Assembly: GCA_963556495.2 (NCBI GenBank)
Contig: OY747705.1
Coordinates: forward strand, 30,063,001 to 30,127,000
Origin: Valencia hispanica
Lineage: Eukaryota; Chordata; Actinopteri; Cyprinodontiformes; Valenciidae
DNA: 64,000 nucleotides
Direction: 5' to 3'
Below, in pieces: positions 24,801 to 37,600 of this stretch. Position 1 is the first letter of the stretch. The number at the start of each line of letters is the position of its first letter. The position numbers were made by a program, and so were the translations under genes. A model generated the notes under the pieces. The model worked only from the letters and a program-made list of their open reading frames with translations. It did no database searches and was not told where the DNA came from.

Positions 24801-27800
24801 GGTAAAATTACACTGGTTTGCCTAAAAAGTCTGAAAGTTTATGTCTTTACTCACCTTCATTGCTTCATAGCAGCTATTTTTTATACAAACATGTTTTATT
24901 GATGCCATTTTGATAACTGCTTATTGACCTGTTCACCATGTCTTTGTGTTTCCTATGTGTTGGCAAAGGTGACGTTCGTATTCCCTACATCGTGGACCAA
25001 GCCAATAGGACCACATGGATAATGGAGCAGGTCAGTTTGGCCAAGAAGCAGTTTATGGATGGAATTAACATTGACATCGAGCAAGCAGTGGAAGACGGCT
25101 CTCCAGAGTACTATGCTCTGACAGCACTGGTCAATGAGACAACTGAGGCATTCCACAGGGAAATCCCAGGCTCTCAGGTAGAAAAACAATGTTTCATCTA
25201 CGTGTGGCAGTATTTATTTATAAACCTTCCTATATTATTTCCTTTTTAGGTCTCATTTGATGTCGCCTGGTCACCAAAATGTATCGACAAGCGCTGCTAT
25301 GATTATGTCACCATCGCCAAATCCTGTGACCTGGTTTTTGTGATGTCCTACGATGAGCAGAGCCAGATCACTGGTGACTGCATTGCAATGGCAAATGCCC
25401 CGCTCAGTCAAACTCTGAAAGGTCTCTCCGTCCAGATGCAGATTTAGGTTGAAAACCAATCAGCTTGTTAATGGAAACTAATGTAAATACTTTTTATCTG
25501 TTCATTTTAGCCTACGATGAGTATTTGGATCTGAAGATTGATGCAAAGAAGCTAGTGATGGGAGTGCCATGGTACGGCTATGACTATCCATGTCTTAACC
25601 TTTCTCAGGTATGGTAATATTTAATGACAAGTTGCACACTTCACATGTAATGCTTTATGTTTGATTGTCATAGCAATATACGTTAATGATTAACATTTTA
25701 CAGAATGGGTATTATCCAAACTTTGGGACAGATTAGCACAGAGTTTGTTCAGTTTTGAAAGAAATAAATCCACCTGCATTTTTAGTTTTTTTTCCAAGCA
25801 GCATTATAATCTATTTTGGGAAACATTTAAATCTGAGCAGTCTTGAAAAGTGTGGAACTTGATTTTATAGATTTACAAAGCTCAATAAGTAAAAGGAAAA
25901 AAAAACTGTATGGAGAAATCTTTGAGTTTAAATACTTTATTCTATATTTACTCATTATTTAAAAGAAATTAAGCATTTAGTTTTTGTTTTGTTTTTTACA
26001 GTCAAACTAGTTATTCTTTTTTTAATTGCTTCATTACATTACGTAAGCCCTTGCAAAAGTATTCACACTTCTTGAACTTTTTCACATGTTTGTCATGTTG
26101 CAACCACAAATGTCAATGCACTTTAATATAGTTTTATGTGAACCCTAACCCTAGACCAACACAAAGTAGTACAGAAGGAAAAGGTAACCTGGTTTTCAAA
26201 GAATGGACTACATTCAAAATACAATGTTTGATGGAAAACTAACACTGCCTATCACCCTAAAAACACCATCCCAACAATAAAATATAATGCTGTGGGGATG
26301 TTTCCTTTCACTTCCCTATTATACACTACTTTGTGTTGGTCAAATACAATCCAGATAAAATGCATTTAAGTTTGTCATTTTAGCATGATAGATTGTGAAA
26401 AAGGCTAATACTGTATAATTTTGCAAACACTGTTATTTGACAGCTGATCATTTTGTAGTTTTAATTTACTGACAAAAGACCACAGCTGAATGCCAAATGA
26501 GTCATAATCACTGTATTTCTTCATTTTGATAAGCAAAATGTATCTGTCTCTTATCATAAACTGTGCTTCAAGTAATCTGTATTAAGACAAATCTCGCCAA
26601 ATTTAAAAAGTCCAACACATTTTGAAGAATAACTGATCTAAGGTGGCTTAGATTAGAAGCTAAATTTATGGTTGTGATGTTATTTGTGTAACATATAGAT
26701 AATAAAACTCTACTAGGTTATAGTTTTGTCTTTAAAATTTCCGGAATGTTATGAAGAAAACCTAGATGAATTTAGGTCTGAAATTTTTTTTTTATTGTAG
26801 GAACCCTGTGAGCAAATCATTTGTCCAGTCTAATGTCCCAGTTCAATTATTAATTCAGTTTTTTTTTATATATAGCATCGGTTCACAACAAATGTCATAC
26901 AGTGAGGCAAAAACGTTTTTGGCAGCCACCAATTGTGCAAGTTGTCCCACTTAAAAAGATCAGAGAGCTCTGTAATTTTCATCATAGGTACACTTCAACA
27001 TTTAGAGACAGAATGTAAAATAAAATCCAGGAAATCACATTGTATGACTTTTAAAGAAATTATTGTATAATGGTGCAAAAAATAAGTATTTGGTCAATAA
27101 TAAAAGTTTACGTCGATACTTTGTAATGTAACCTTGGTTGGCAATGACAGAGGTCAGACGTTTCCTGTAGGTTTTCACCAGGTTTACACAAACTGTAGCT
27201 GGTATTTTGGCCCATTCTTTCATGCAGATCTTCTCTAGAGCTGTGATGTTTTGGGGCTGTCGCTGGGCAACACAGACTTTCAACTCCCTCCACAGATTCT
27301 GTATTGGATTGAGGGTCTGGAGACTGGCTAGGCCACTCCAGAAACTTTGAAATGCTTTGTACGTAGCCACTCCTTCGTTGCCTGGGTGGTTTGTTTGGGA
27401 TCATTGTCATGCTGGAAGATCCAGTCATGTTTCATTTCCAGTGCGCTCCCTCATGGAAGATGTATCTCACAATACATGGACCCATTCATCCTTTCCTTAA
27501 TATGGATCAGTCGTCCTGTCCCTTTTGCAGAAAAGCACCCCCAAAGCATAATATTTCCACCATGCTTAACAGTGGGTATGGTGTTCTTGGGATGCAACCC
27601 AGCATTCTTCCCCCTCCAAACACTCTGAGTGGTGTTTATACCAAAAACTTCTATTTTGGTCTCATCCGTCGACATCACATTCTGCCAGTCCTCCTTTGGA
27701 TCATCCGGATGGTCTCTGGCAAACTTTAGACGGGGCTGGATATGTGCTAGCTTAACCTTCAACATTGCAGGATTTTAATCCATGACGAGATAGTGTTTTA

Positions 27801-30800
27801 CTAATAGTAATAACATTCTTCTCCTTTCAAATATTGCAATTGGTGTTTATATCAAATAGTTCTATTTTGGTCAAATCGGACCACATGCTATTGTACCATT
27901 CGTCCTCTGGATCATCCAGATGGTCTCTGGCAAGCTTTAGAAGTGCCTGGACATGTGCTGGTTTAAGCATGGGGACCTTTCGAGCATTGGAGGATTTTAA
28001 TCCACGACGATGTAGTGTGTTATTAATGGTAACCTTGGTTAGTGTGGTCCCAGCTCTCTTCATGTCATTGACCAGTTTCACCCATGTAGTTCTGGGCTGG
28101 GTTCTGGGTTTCCTTACCTCAAGATCATGTGTACCCAGTGCTTTAAGTGGGCCGGTACACAAGGGTACGCAGTACCAGCACTTCTAAATTGTTGATGAGT
28201 ACCTGGACTTTTCCTCAGCAGTCAATACCCTCCTTAGACTTCCCAACAGTTTACAGCTTCTATTCGTTTATAATAAAAATCGCCTCAAAATAAAACCATT
28301 GTTTAAACGCATAAAGCTTGCTGTACTGCTGCCTTCATGTGGTATGGGGAAGATGATACTTTCCACTTTTGAAGTGGAAATTCCCATTGCGTTATGTTCA
28401 AGTGCTTTTGTTGTCGTAGTGAAGTGAAAGGAACGATGCCACCTACGGCTGTATCAGCGGAGCCGAAGCGCTGTGATTCATCTGTGCCCTTCTCCTCCTG
28501 ACCCTGTGTGTGTGTTTTTTTTAACTCCTGGCAAGATGGCAGAGAGCAGTAGCACAGCTTTGTGGAAGTACGGACATTATTTTACTTTTGTCAACGAGAA
28601 AGAAAAGAATATAACAGTAAAATGCACACTCTGCTTTGGGGAAAAGTTTCTGTCGGCCGCAAAAAATTCCACTTCAAATTAAAAACATCTTGTATCCTAA
28701 CACCTCTCTATCAGGCTAGCCGGGCTGGATAAGTGTTTTCGATTCATATGTTCTATGATCAAAAATTTTTTTATAAAACGCTATGTGGAATAGCCTATTG
28801 CTGTCTGTCTTTCCTGTTGTTATCCTGCAGAGTTAATTAATCTGGATGACTGACGTTATTCATCGTCACAACTTCTCGGTGCATTTAAAGGAGGCTGTGT
28901 CTGTCAATTAAGTTGCAGCATGTGCGAGGTGCTGCAAACTGGCTTTTAATTCTTGGTAACGCATAAGTACTCTAACGCATTGCTTTTATTAATAGATAAC
29001 GCTGTAACGTAGCTAATTACTTTTAATTGATGGTAACGCTGTAACCTAATTAACTACTTTCCAAAGTAACTATACCCAACACTGGTTATTACCAGAGTAC
29101 AGGAGCCACAATAGTTTCTGACATGCCAGAGGTTTTTGTATCACCTGCATAGCATCTGAAATATTTAGACTTTAGAATCTAGAATTTTGATTTTTCATGT
29201 CCACGTTTACATTTGGCTTGATTCCGTTGTTCCGTGACCCTTGCTAATTTGGCTCGTGGATTTGATTTAGAACTGGATTTATCCTTTTGTTCTTTGTAAT
29301 TTCTGTACAATAAATCTATGGATCGATAGATTGATCTATATGTACATAAATATCACCCATGTTTTTGTCCCATATTTGTATCACAGACTGACGGCAGGTC
29401 ATTAAAGGGAGTACCGGCGCTTATTTTTTTCCACTTAAAGCATTGTGTGTACCCCACAATGTGAGATCTTCCATGTAGCCCCAGGTCATGAGAGATTGTC
29501 AGTGATCTTATATTTATTAAATTTTCTAATAATTGGTCCAACAGTTGCTCTCTTCTCACCAAGCTGCTTGCTTATTGTAGATTGGCTCATCTCAGTCTTG
29601 TGCAGGTTTACAATCTTGTCCCTGGTGTCCTTAGACAGCTGTCTGGTCTGACCATGGTGGAGGTTGGAGTCTGACTGTTTGAAGGTGTGGACTGAGTGTC
29701 TTTTATACAGAAAAGGTATATAGTGATATGTTTTTATAAAAGTTATATATTGTTCAAACAGGTGCCATTGATACAGGTAACTAGTGAAGGATAGAAGAAC
29801 TTCTTAAAGAAGTAGTATTAGGTCTGCGAGGGCCAGAATTCTTTGTTTGTTGGTGCTAAATACTTATTTTCTGCACCATTATACAAATTTAAAAATCATA
29901 CAATGTGATTTCCTGGATTTGTTTTACATTCTATCCCTCACAGTTGAAGTTTACCTATGATGAAAATCACAGACCTCTCATCTCTTTCAGTGGGACAATT
30001 TGCAAATTTGGTGGCTGCCAAGTACTTTTTTGGCCCACTGTACCTTTTCCTATGCTGCCACCATGAGGCTTATCATCTGCTATTACATGGTTCCAGGCTC
30101 ACAATTCTCTTTTTATTCAGAACAAAATACTTCAAAGATCAGTCAATGATGATCTTATGGCATTTATCTCAACAGAGATTAATCTGATTATATACATCAG
30201 CACACATTTCACACTTTTACCACCAATCAGGTGGAATATTGTCATGTTCCTTAGGCCAGATTTAACAAAAAGGTTTGTTTTTCATACTAATGTGGCATCT
30301 ATTACATTTGCTGTCAGTAAATACCAGAAAATTAAAATTTGCAGTCATCTAAACATAAACTAGGTTTTTTGATTTTGAAGGTCAAGCCTCTTAGTATAAA
30401 GTAGAGATTATTATTTTTCTTCCTATTGACTAACGAAAAGATGAAACCCCAAAAATCTGTGGTGCCCTTATCATTTCTTCACTCTGTGGAGCATTTTCAA
30501 AAGAATTTTATATATATATATATAAAATCAGGTTTCAAAACAGAAAACTGATATTTAGTCTAAAAAAACTGTACCTGATTTTGGTTTTAGCTTTTCCTTT
30601 TGCATAATTGGAAATGCTGTTGAAGACCTGCTTTTTTTATCAACACTGCACTGTTCTGTTTTATCCTCTCATACAAGGAGGGCATTTGTTACATTTCCAA
30701 AGTCCCGTTCCGTGGAGCTCCTTGCAGTGATGCAGCAGGAAAACAAAAACCATACAAGTGGATCATGAAGCAGCTCAACAGCCCAACGTCATCCGGCAGA

Positions 30801-31145
30801 CTGTGGGATAATGGGCAGAAAGCTCCTTACTTCTATTACAAGGTGTGTCTTTGTTTCACCATATTCTTAAAACAATACTACCAAACAAGTACAGAAAAAC
30901 TTTCATTTTTTATTTTACTTTATTCTTTCTTTCACTGGTTGATTTAGGATGAGACAGGACAGTCCCATCAGGTATGGTATGATGACCCACAGAGTCTATG
31001 TCCAAAAGCAGACTACACCATGGCTAAAGGTCTTAGAGGCATCGGCATGTGGAACGGCAACATTTTGGACTACAGTGACGATCCTGTAGCCAGGCTGCAG
31101 ACCGCACTGATGTGGAATGTCCTGTTAGGATCCAAGCTGGGATAA
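21831..31145 (+). CDS. ctbs: di-N-acetylchitobiase (complete, 7 exons)
   Basis: Lysosomal glycosidase that trims the reducing-end GlcNAc of the chitobiose core during breakdown of Asn-linked glycans. Exons: 21831-21947, 24663-24801, 24969-25177, 25250-25421, 25511-25608, 30678-30842, 30948-31145; 1098 nt, 365 aa, slightly shorter than the mammalian protein. Signal peptide with a long Leu/Val core ([17 protein letters not shown]), then the CPCERPELC start of the mature enzyme. The GH18 catalytic motif DGINIDIEQ has its acid/base Glu at residue 123. VMSYDEQSQ and [10 protein letters not shown] are further family blocks, and RGIGMWN lies near the end. The donor after exon 4 (GTCTCT) is weak but phase and homology support it. 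It is divergent from vtg and ends 500 bases from the end of spata1. Intron 5 is 5.1 kb and full of transposons. Confidence 0.93.
22230..22650 (+). repeat. retroelement 3' tail in ctbs intron 1
   Basis: The TGCACTTT repeats, then TTTCATTGTATTGTTGTACAAT and GACAATAAAG, form a familiar dispersed LINE/SINE-type tail. The 5' edge is uncertain. Confidence 0.4.
23100..23232 (+). repeat. second retroelement-tail-like repeat in ctbs intron 1
   Basis: Ends in GGCAATAAAACCTTTCTGATTCTGATT, the same style of tail as at 22620 with a short terminal repeat. Confidence 0.35.
23930..24052 (+). repeat. dispersed LINE-tail or SINE-like repeat
   Basis: Contains TGTGATGGACTGGCGACCTG, TCCAGGGTGTACC and CACCAGCCCCCCCGCAACC, blocks that recur at very high copy number in teleosts. 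Sits in ctbs intron 1. Confidence 0.5.
26050..26345. repeat. short Tc1-type non-autonomous relic
   Basis: GCAAAAGTATTCACACTTCTTGAACTTTTTCACAT and a later CACAAAGTAGT/ACTACTTTGTGTTGG inverted pair are typical of terminal regions of Tc1-type elements. No coding part. Lies in ctbs intron 5. Confidence 0.35.
26900..30040 (-). mobile_element. Tc1 element in ctbs intron 5, split by a hAT insertion
   Basis: TA (26898-26899) then CAGTGAGGCAAAAACG with GGCAGCCACCAATTGTGC. At the other end is the inverse, GGTGGCTGCCAAGTAC ... GGCCCACTG followed by TA (30041-30042). Transposase remnants read on the minus strand: C-terminal pieces at 27035-27765, middle pieces at 27827-28130, and N-terminal pieces at 29455-29660. 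Frameshifts and stops disable it. Same family as the copy at 5995. Confidence 0.85.
28136..29445 (+). mobile_element. hAT element nested in the Tc1, with perfect 8-bp target duplication
   Basis: TGTGTACC stands on both sides (28128-28135 and 29446-29453). The ends form a 15-bp inverted repeat, CAGTGCTTTAAGTGG against CAATGCTTTAAGTGG. Inside, a plus-strand reading from about 28536 gives [18 protein letters not shown] then [21 protein letters not shown], a BED-type zinc finger start of a hAT transposase. It stops after about 50 codons. At 1310 bp it is an internally deleted, non-autonomous copy. Confidence 0.85.
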
Positions 31146-31645
31146 ACGGAATGCTGCTGCAGGAATTATTACTAAGCTGCTGAGCCCGCTTCTGTTTGTT
31201 TTGCAAACATATCCTTTTTGTAGCTGTAAAAGGGCGTGGCCTCTCTCCATCCTCAGAGATGCATACTTGCACGTTGGCTTTAATTTTAGCTGAAATGAAA
31301 AGTGATTCGCTAACAAAGACAATCATTTTAATGCTGTTTGCACTGATTTTTGATAAACATTCTAAGAACTGTGATCTTTTGTACTTTGTACTTTAGCTTT
31401 TACTAATTAATCTAGTGGACTCCCTGATGTTACATTATTACAGGAAAAACTTACAAGACAGCAACAACGAGAACAAAAGGAAAAAAATCTGTTATCCAGT
31501 TCGTAAAAGCTACAGCATAATTTAATCATATACAAACAACTGCCAACATTTGGCACATTGGTCCATGTATAAAGGCTAGGAAGAGCAATCCTCTTGACGT
31601 TGATAATGAAGCTACTTTAAACATGTTTTGTCCCAGGTTGTGTTT
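31146..31645. other. tail-to-tail spacer between ctbs and spata1
   Basis: Shared 3' region of two convergent genes. No repeat or further coding segment seen. Confidence 0.5.
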
Positions 31646-34600
31646 CTAATCCATCCAGGAAGGAGATGACTGATTCTTTATTCGGGCAAGTTCAGCCTTC
31701 AGGTCTCTGAGCTCTGTAGCAGCCTGCTTCTTCAACTTGTAATGGAAAAAAACAAAAACAAATGTATGTTTCACAATCGATTCCAGGTCTGCTAGGCTCT
31801 TTATCCTGAACATTTTCCAAATAGACCTAATCAATCACCTGTTTTATTGAGCTTGAACCGATTATTACCTTTATCTCTGTTATCAGCTTCATCTCGGCAT
31901 CTTCTACCTTCGTCTTCAGGTTGTTGACCTCAAAGCTCTCCCTCATGATCTGAATGATGAGCTCATTCTGAAATATTGCTCTTCAATTAATTTATTTATA
32001 GGACATATTTTATTGTGAAGAATCAAAACAAATACTGTGTTCAGAAGCATGCAAGAAGGTTCAATAATCCACCTCGATATATTCCTCATATATGAAGTGA
32101 GTTAAATATATCCTGATCTCCAAAAACTCACATAAAAACTTCAGATTTAGAAAAATTACCTTTTTGAGTTTCACCATCTTCTAGTTTTAAAATAAAAGCA
32201 GGTAGGCAGGCTTAAAGCAGAGGTTTAGCTATTTACCTTAAAACACATGACTTAAATTATCAGTATGAGACAACAGTTGAAGAGCTGATTATTTTGACAA
32301 GGTTTGAAATTTGCTGCCCTTAGTTTAACATACATATGTGAGAGTGAACAAGCTGTGGTGCTGGTAAGCTAAAGTTTAAGACTTAAACCAATCGTCCCCC
32401 TCCTTATCGATCTAAGAAAAAGAGAATAAGAGGTGCAGGGTCTTAAAACAAAAAAAAAGTCTAAAATTCAATCATCCCAATTTTAAGCTTTAAAACGTAA
32501 GATATGTCCAGATTTTCCCTACAAGTTAAGTTACATTCGGTTATATCTTACATTCAGTAATCCTTCCAACAGTTTTTATTTTTACCATTTAGATTGCACA
32601 TTACTAGTCCTGAAATTGGCTTATTGTTATCCTAAACTTGCTCATTTTAAATTTAATAGCTGTTTATTATTCTTGTAAATAAGAGCAGATTTAAATCAAA
32701 TAGATCTGTATCCTACCTACTAGCTCCTCATTTAGCAATGTCCGGTTTGAAAACTGGCATTTTATTACCAGTACTTGGCTAAAACCCAGTAACCACTGAG
32801 GTGCACCTGTATTGTGTGAAGCATCAACCCCAGTTTTCTTAACCTTACTTACGCTATTATAATAAATATTCTTAAACCTACTTATTAAAACTTTCTCAAA
32901 CTCTATAAAATACTAATAATGCTTTCATAATTAACCTTTTTTCAGCAGATTTTTTTATGTTCTAGTAATTTTGAAAATTTTTTGATAAAAGATGGGAATG
33001 ATAACATTATATGCTACTGATGGAAGCATTCAGTTTTAAGTTGACAACATTTCCTGTTGTGATAACATGTTGGACTTCATGCTCCTTATCTGATCATTTG
33101 CAATCACCTGATTGGACTGTTTTTTTCTAGCTAAAATAGTTTCATACTCCTATTAAAGTAGTTTAAATAAATATGTTCATAATATGTGTGATAATGTTAA
33201 TTATGTATTGGAACAGAGTGTATAGCATTTTATTGAACCTTATCTGAGGACCTCCCCTGTCGCCTTGCTGTCTCTCTGGCTTGGAGCTGATGCAGGACTT
33301 GGTTGTAAAATAGCTCCAGTTCTTGTCTCAAGTTTCTCAGATGTTCCTCCAGTGGTGCTGTGGCCTTCTTGGATTCAAAATATTTCTTTTTCCAACTGTC
33401 ACGTGCTTTACATTAGTGGAGAATAGGGGGTGGGGGGAATAAGTAGAAGATGTTTTTTTCCACTCAGACAAAACTTTTTTCACTTAGAAGTTGATGTCCC
33501 ACCTTGGTTCCTGCGGTGTCTGTTCTGAGCCAACAAGTCTTTTCCCTTTCTTAAAAGCTGCTGTCTTGTCCATTCCAGCTGCTTCCTCTCCTCCCTCACC
33601 ATTTTAATTTCCTCCATTAGCGCCTCTCCTTACAAGGACAAACCATGTTTATTTACCAAACGTAAGCATTAAGCTCAAAGTATCTGGCCATTCCTTACTG
33701 TTTGAGAGAACATCTGGAGAAGCAGAAGTTGCTTTATTGGTGGCCAAGCCTGGACCTCGGGGTGAAGTTGTGCACTGAACAGGTTGTGACAACACAGCTG
33801 GACTTTCCAAAACCTAATACACCAACAAATTTAGTTGACATTTAAATACTGACTAAAACAGACATGTTTATATATATTCTAAATAAATCTCACACAGGCT
33901 GCATATTACCCCATTTGTTGGTTTAGTTCTGATGGACTTCTCTGTGTGTGGATCTTTGCACTTAGAGTTTCCAACACTAAAAGATAAAATTATAGCTAAA
34001 TAAAACAAGCATCACATGCATGTTTCTTATATCAAGAGTATATATATATATATACACACACACATACAGTGGCTTGCAAAATTATTCGGCCCCCTTGAAT
34101 TTTTCGACATTTTCTCACATTACAGCCACAAACATGAATCAATTTTATTGGAATTCCACGTGCAAGACCAATACAAAGTGGTGTACACGTGAGAAGTGGA
34201 ACGAAAATCATACATGATTCCAAACATTTTTTACAAATAAATAACTGAAAAGTGGGGTGTGAGTAATTATTCAGCCCCCTGAGTCAATACTTTGTAGAAC
34301 CACCTTTTGCTGCAATTCCAGCTGCCAGACTTTTAGGGTATGTCTCTATCAGCTTTGCACATCTAGAGACTGAAATTCTTGCCCATTCTTTTTTGCAAAA
34401 CAGCTTCAGCTCAGCCAGATTAGATGGACAGCGTTTGTGAACAGCAGTTTTCAGATCTTGCCACAGATTCTCGATTGGATTTAGATCTGGACTTTGACTG
34501 GGCCATTCTAACACATGGATATGTTTTGTTTTAAACCATTCCATTGTTGCCCTGGCTTTATGTTTAGGGTCGTTGTCCTGCTGGAAGGTGAACTTTCGCC

Positions 34601-37600
34601 CCAGTCTCAAGTCTTTTGCAGACTCCAAGAGGTTTTCTTCCCAGATTGCCCTGTATTTGGCTCCATCCATCTTCCCATCAACTCTGACCAGCTTCCCTGT
34701 CCCTGCTGAAGAGAAGCACCCCCAGAGCATGATGCTGCCACCACCATATTTGACAGTGGGGATGGTGTGTTCAGAGTGATGTGCAGTGTTAGTTTTCCGC
34801 CACACATAGCGTTTTGCATTTTGGCCAAAAAGTTCCATTTTGGTCTCATCTGACCAGAGCACCTTCTTCCACATGTTTGCTGTGTCCCCCACATGGCTTG
34901 TGGCAAACTGCAAACGGGACTTTTGGTTTTCTTTTAACAATGACTTTCTTCTTGCCACTCTTCCATAAAGGGCAACTTTGTGCAGTGCACCACTAATAGT
35001 TGTCCTATGGACAGATTCCCCCACCTGAGCTGTAGATCTCTGCAGCTCGTCCAGAGTCACCATGGGCCTCTTGGCTACATTTCTGATCAGCGCTCTCCTT
35101 GTTCGGCCTGTGAGTTTAGGTGGACGGCCTTGTCTTGGTAGGTTTACAGATGTGCCATACTCCTTCCATTTCTGATTAATCGCTTGAACAGCACTTCGTG
35201 GGATGTTCAAGGCTTGGGAAATGTTTTTGTAGCCTAGCCACAATAATTACGCACACCCCACTTTTCAGTTATTTGTAAAAAATGTTTGGAATCATGTATG
35301 ATTTTCGTTCCACTTCTCACGTGTACACCACTTTGTATTGGTCTTTCAAGTGGAATTCCAATAAAATTGATTAATGTTTGTGGCTGTAATGTGACAAAAT
35401 GTGGAAAAGTTCAAGGGGGCCGAATACTTTTGCAAGCCACTGTATATATGTATATGTATTCCACAAAGAACAGTATAGCAGGCAACTACACATAGCAGTA
35501 GAGCGGACCTTAATTTTGAGGACATGAAACTAAAGTTGAAACAATTGGTCATAATAGCCAGCAATACATTTAGAGGGAAAAGGTGGAGGCTTCAAGGCCT
35601 GACATATGGTACCTGTCTGTGAGCAAACAGCCTATATCCCGGTCTTCCAGTGACTCATCTGCCATTGAATGTCTGTCTCTGTGTTGATGTTTTGTACTTC
35701 GCCAGGTCTCCTCTTTAATGGGTGACCACATCGCCTGGGCTGAATCAGCTTCACATCTCTCTAAAGCTGTAGACAAACAGCAAGTACATTTTTATTTTAT
35801 TTCAAGTATGCCTCAAAGTTTTTTTAATGAGCTAAAAATGCTTTAAAATTTTTTACCAAATTATATTTTGTCATTTCAAAGCCTCAGTGAACATTACAGC
35901 CATGTGAAAATAAATAACTGATATATAGAAATTTATGACATCCATCCATCCATCCATCTTCTTCCGCTTTCCGGGGTCGGGGCAGCAGCTTAAGCAAGGA
36001 CACCCAGACTTCCCTCTCCCCAGCCACTTGTTCCAGCTCCTCAGGAGGAATCCCAAGGCGCTCCCAGACCAGCCGAGAAACATAGTCCCTCCAGCGTGTC
36101 CTGGGCCTTCCCCTGGGCCTCCTCCCGGTGGGACGTGCCCGAAACACCTCACCAGGGAGGCGTCCAGGAGGCATCCTGACCAGATGCCCGAGCCACCTCA
36201 ACTGACTCCTCTCGATGTGGAGGAGCAGTGGCTCTACTCTGAGCCCCCTCTGGATGACTGAGCTTCTCACCCTATCTCTGAGGGAGAGCCCAGACACTCT
36301 ACGGAGGAAACTCATTTCAGCCGCTTGTATCCGTGATCTCGTTCTTTCGGTCACCACCCAGAGTTCATGAACATAGATGAGGGTAGGAACGTAGATCGAC
36401 CGGTAAATCGAGAGCTTCGCCTTTCGGCTCAGCTCTCTCTTCACGACAGATCGTTACAGCGCCCGCATAACTGCAGATGCCCCACCAATCCATCTATCAA
36501 TCTCCCGCTCCATTTTTTCCTCATTCGTGAACAAGACCCCCAGATACTTAAACTCCTCCACTTGGGGAAGGACCTCATCCCCGACCCGGAGAAGGCACCC
36601 CACCCTTTTCCGGCTCAAGACCATGGCCTCGGATTTGGAGGTGCTGATTCTCATCCCAGCCGCTTCACACTCGGCTGCGAACCGCTCCAGCAAAAGCTGT
36701 AGATCACGCTCCGATGAAGCCAACAGGACCACGTCATCTGCAAAAAGCAGAGACCCAATCCTGAGGCCACCAAAACGTATCCCCTCAACACCTTGGCTTG
36801 TATAAAGGTTTTCTAACCAAAGGCTAATTTGCAAATCTCGTCCTTGGTTGGACTCTAAAAAAAATATTGATGTTTTAGACAGTATTTAAAACAGGACATA
36901 TAGTACAATCTTCATACATGTTATAATTTAACTTTTCAAATTCAAGAGTTTATAACGTCTTTATTACTTTTGCAAGCTGCCAAAAAAGAAACCTAAACAA
37001 TGGGGTTATATTAGGCTCTTTCTCTACAAGAAAGTTAAATAAGTAATTAAAAAGCCAATGTTTCATGTGGGGATGGATCCAATTATTTGAAGTGTTAAAA
37101 AAATCTTTTATACATGGCCCAATGGTAACAACGCTAGTTCTCTAGTTAAGACATTTTTATGAATCACTGCTTTAATACCTTTTCTAAGTGTAACAAGCTG
37201 TAGTGCCCTTTGATTCTGAGACTTCACTTCCCAGTTCTTCAGCTCTGTTCTGTAGCCAGGAGCTTCATCTGAAGAGGAGTTGCAGCTTTTTTCATCTTCT
37301 TCATCCTCATGTTCCTCTTCCAGTCCAGAGGCAGGAGCCCGTTGCTGGGAACACTGGGGGATGTGGGGGAATTTAATGGGCTTCTTTGTTCCCGTTGTCA
37401 AGCTGCACATCTTGGAAGGGTGGAGACAGACCTGCTGCTCTGGAGAGCTGCTGCTGGAATCCATGGTGAGAGACTGGGAGCAGAAACTGCTGTCTGCCTC
37501 TCCTGCGGGCAGAAGGTACAACTCCGGCTGAGCCGCCTGCCGGCAGGTGACAATGACTTATTTGAGGGACTGAGCAGGTGCAGGTATTTAAAGTAAGAAA

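Noticed and set aside
35935..36805. Plus-strand frames of about 90-110 codons
   Set aside because: Antisense of the Rex3-like reverse transcriptase, which explains the region on the minus strand.
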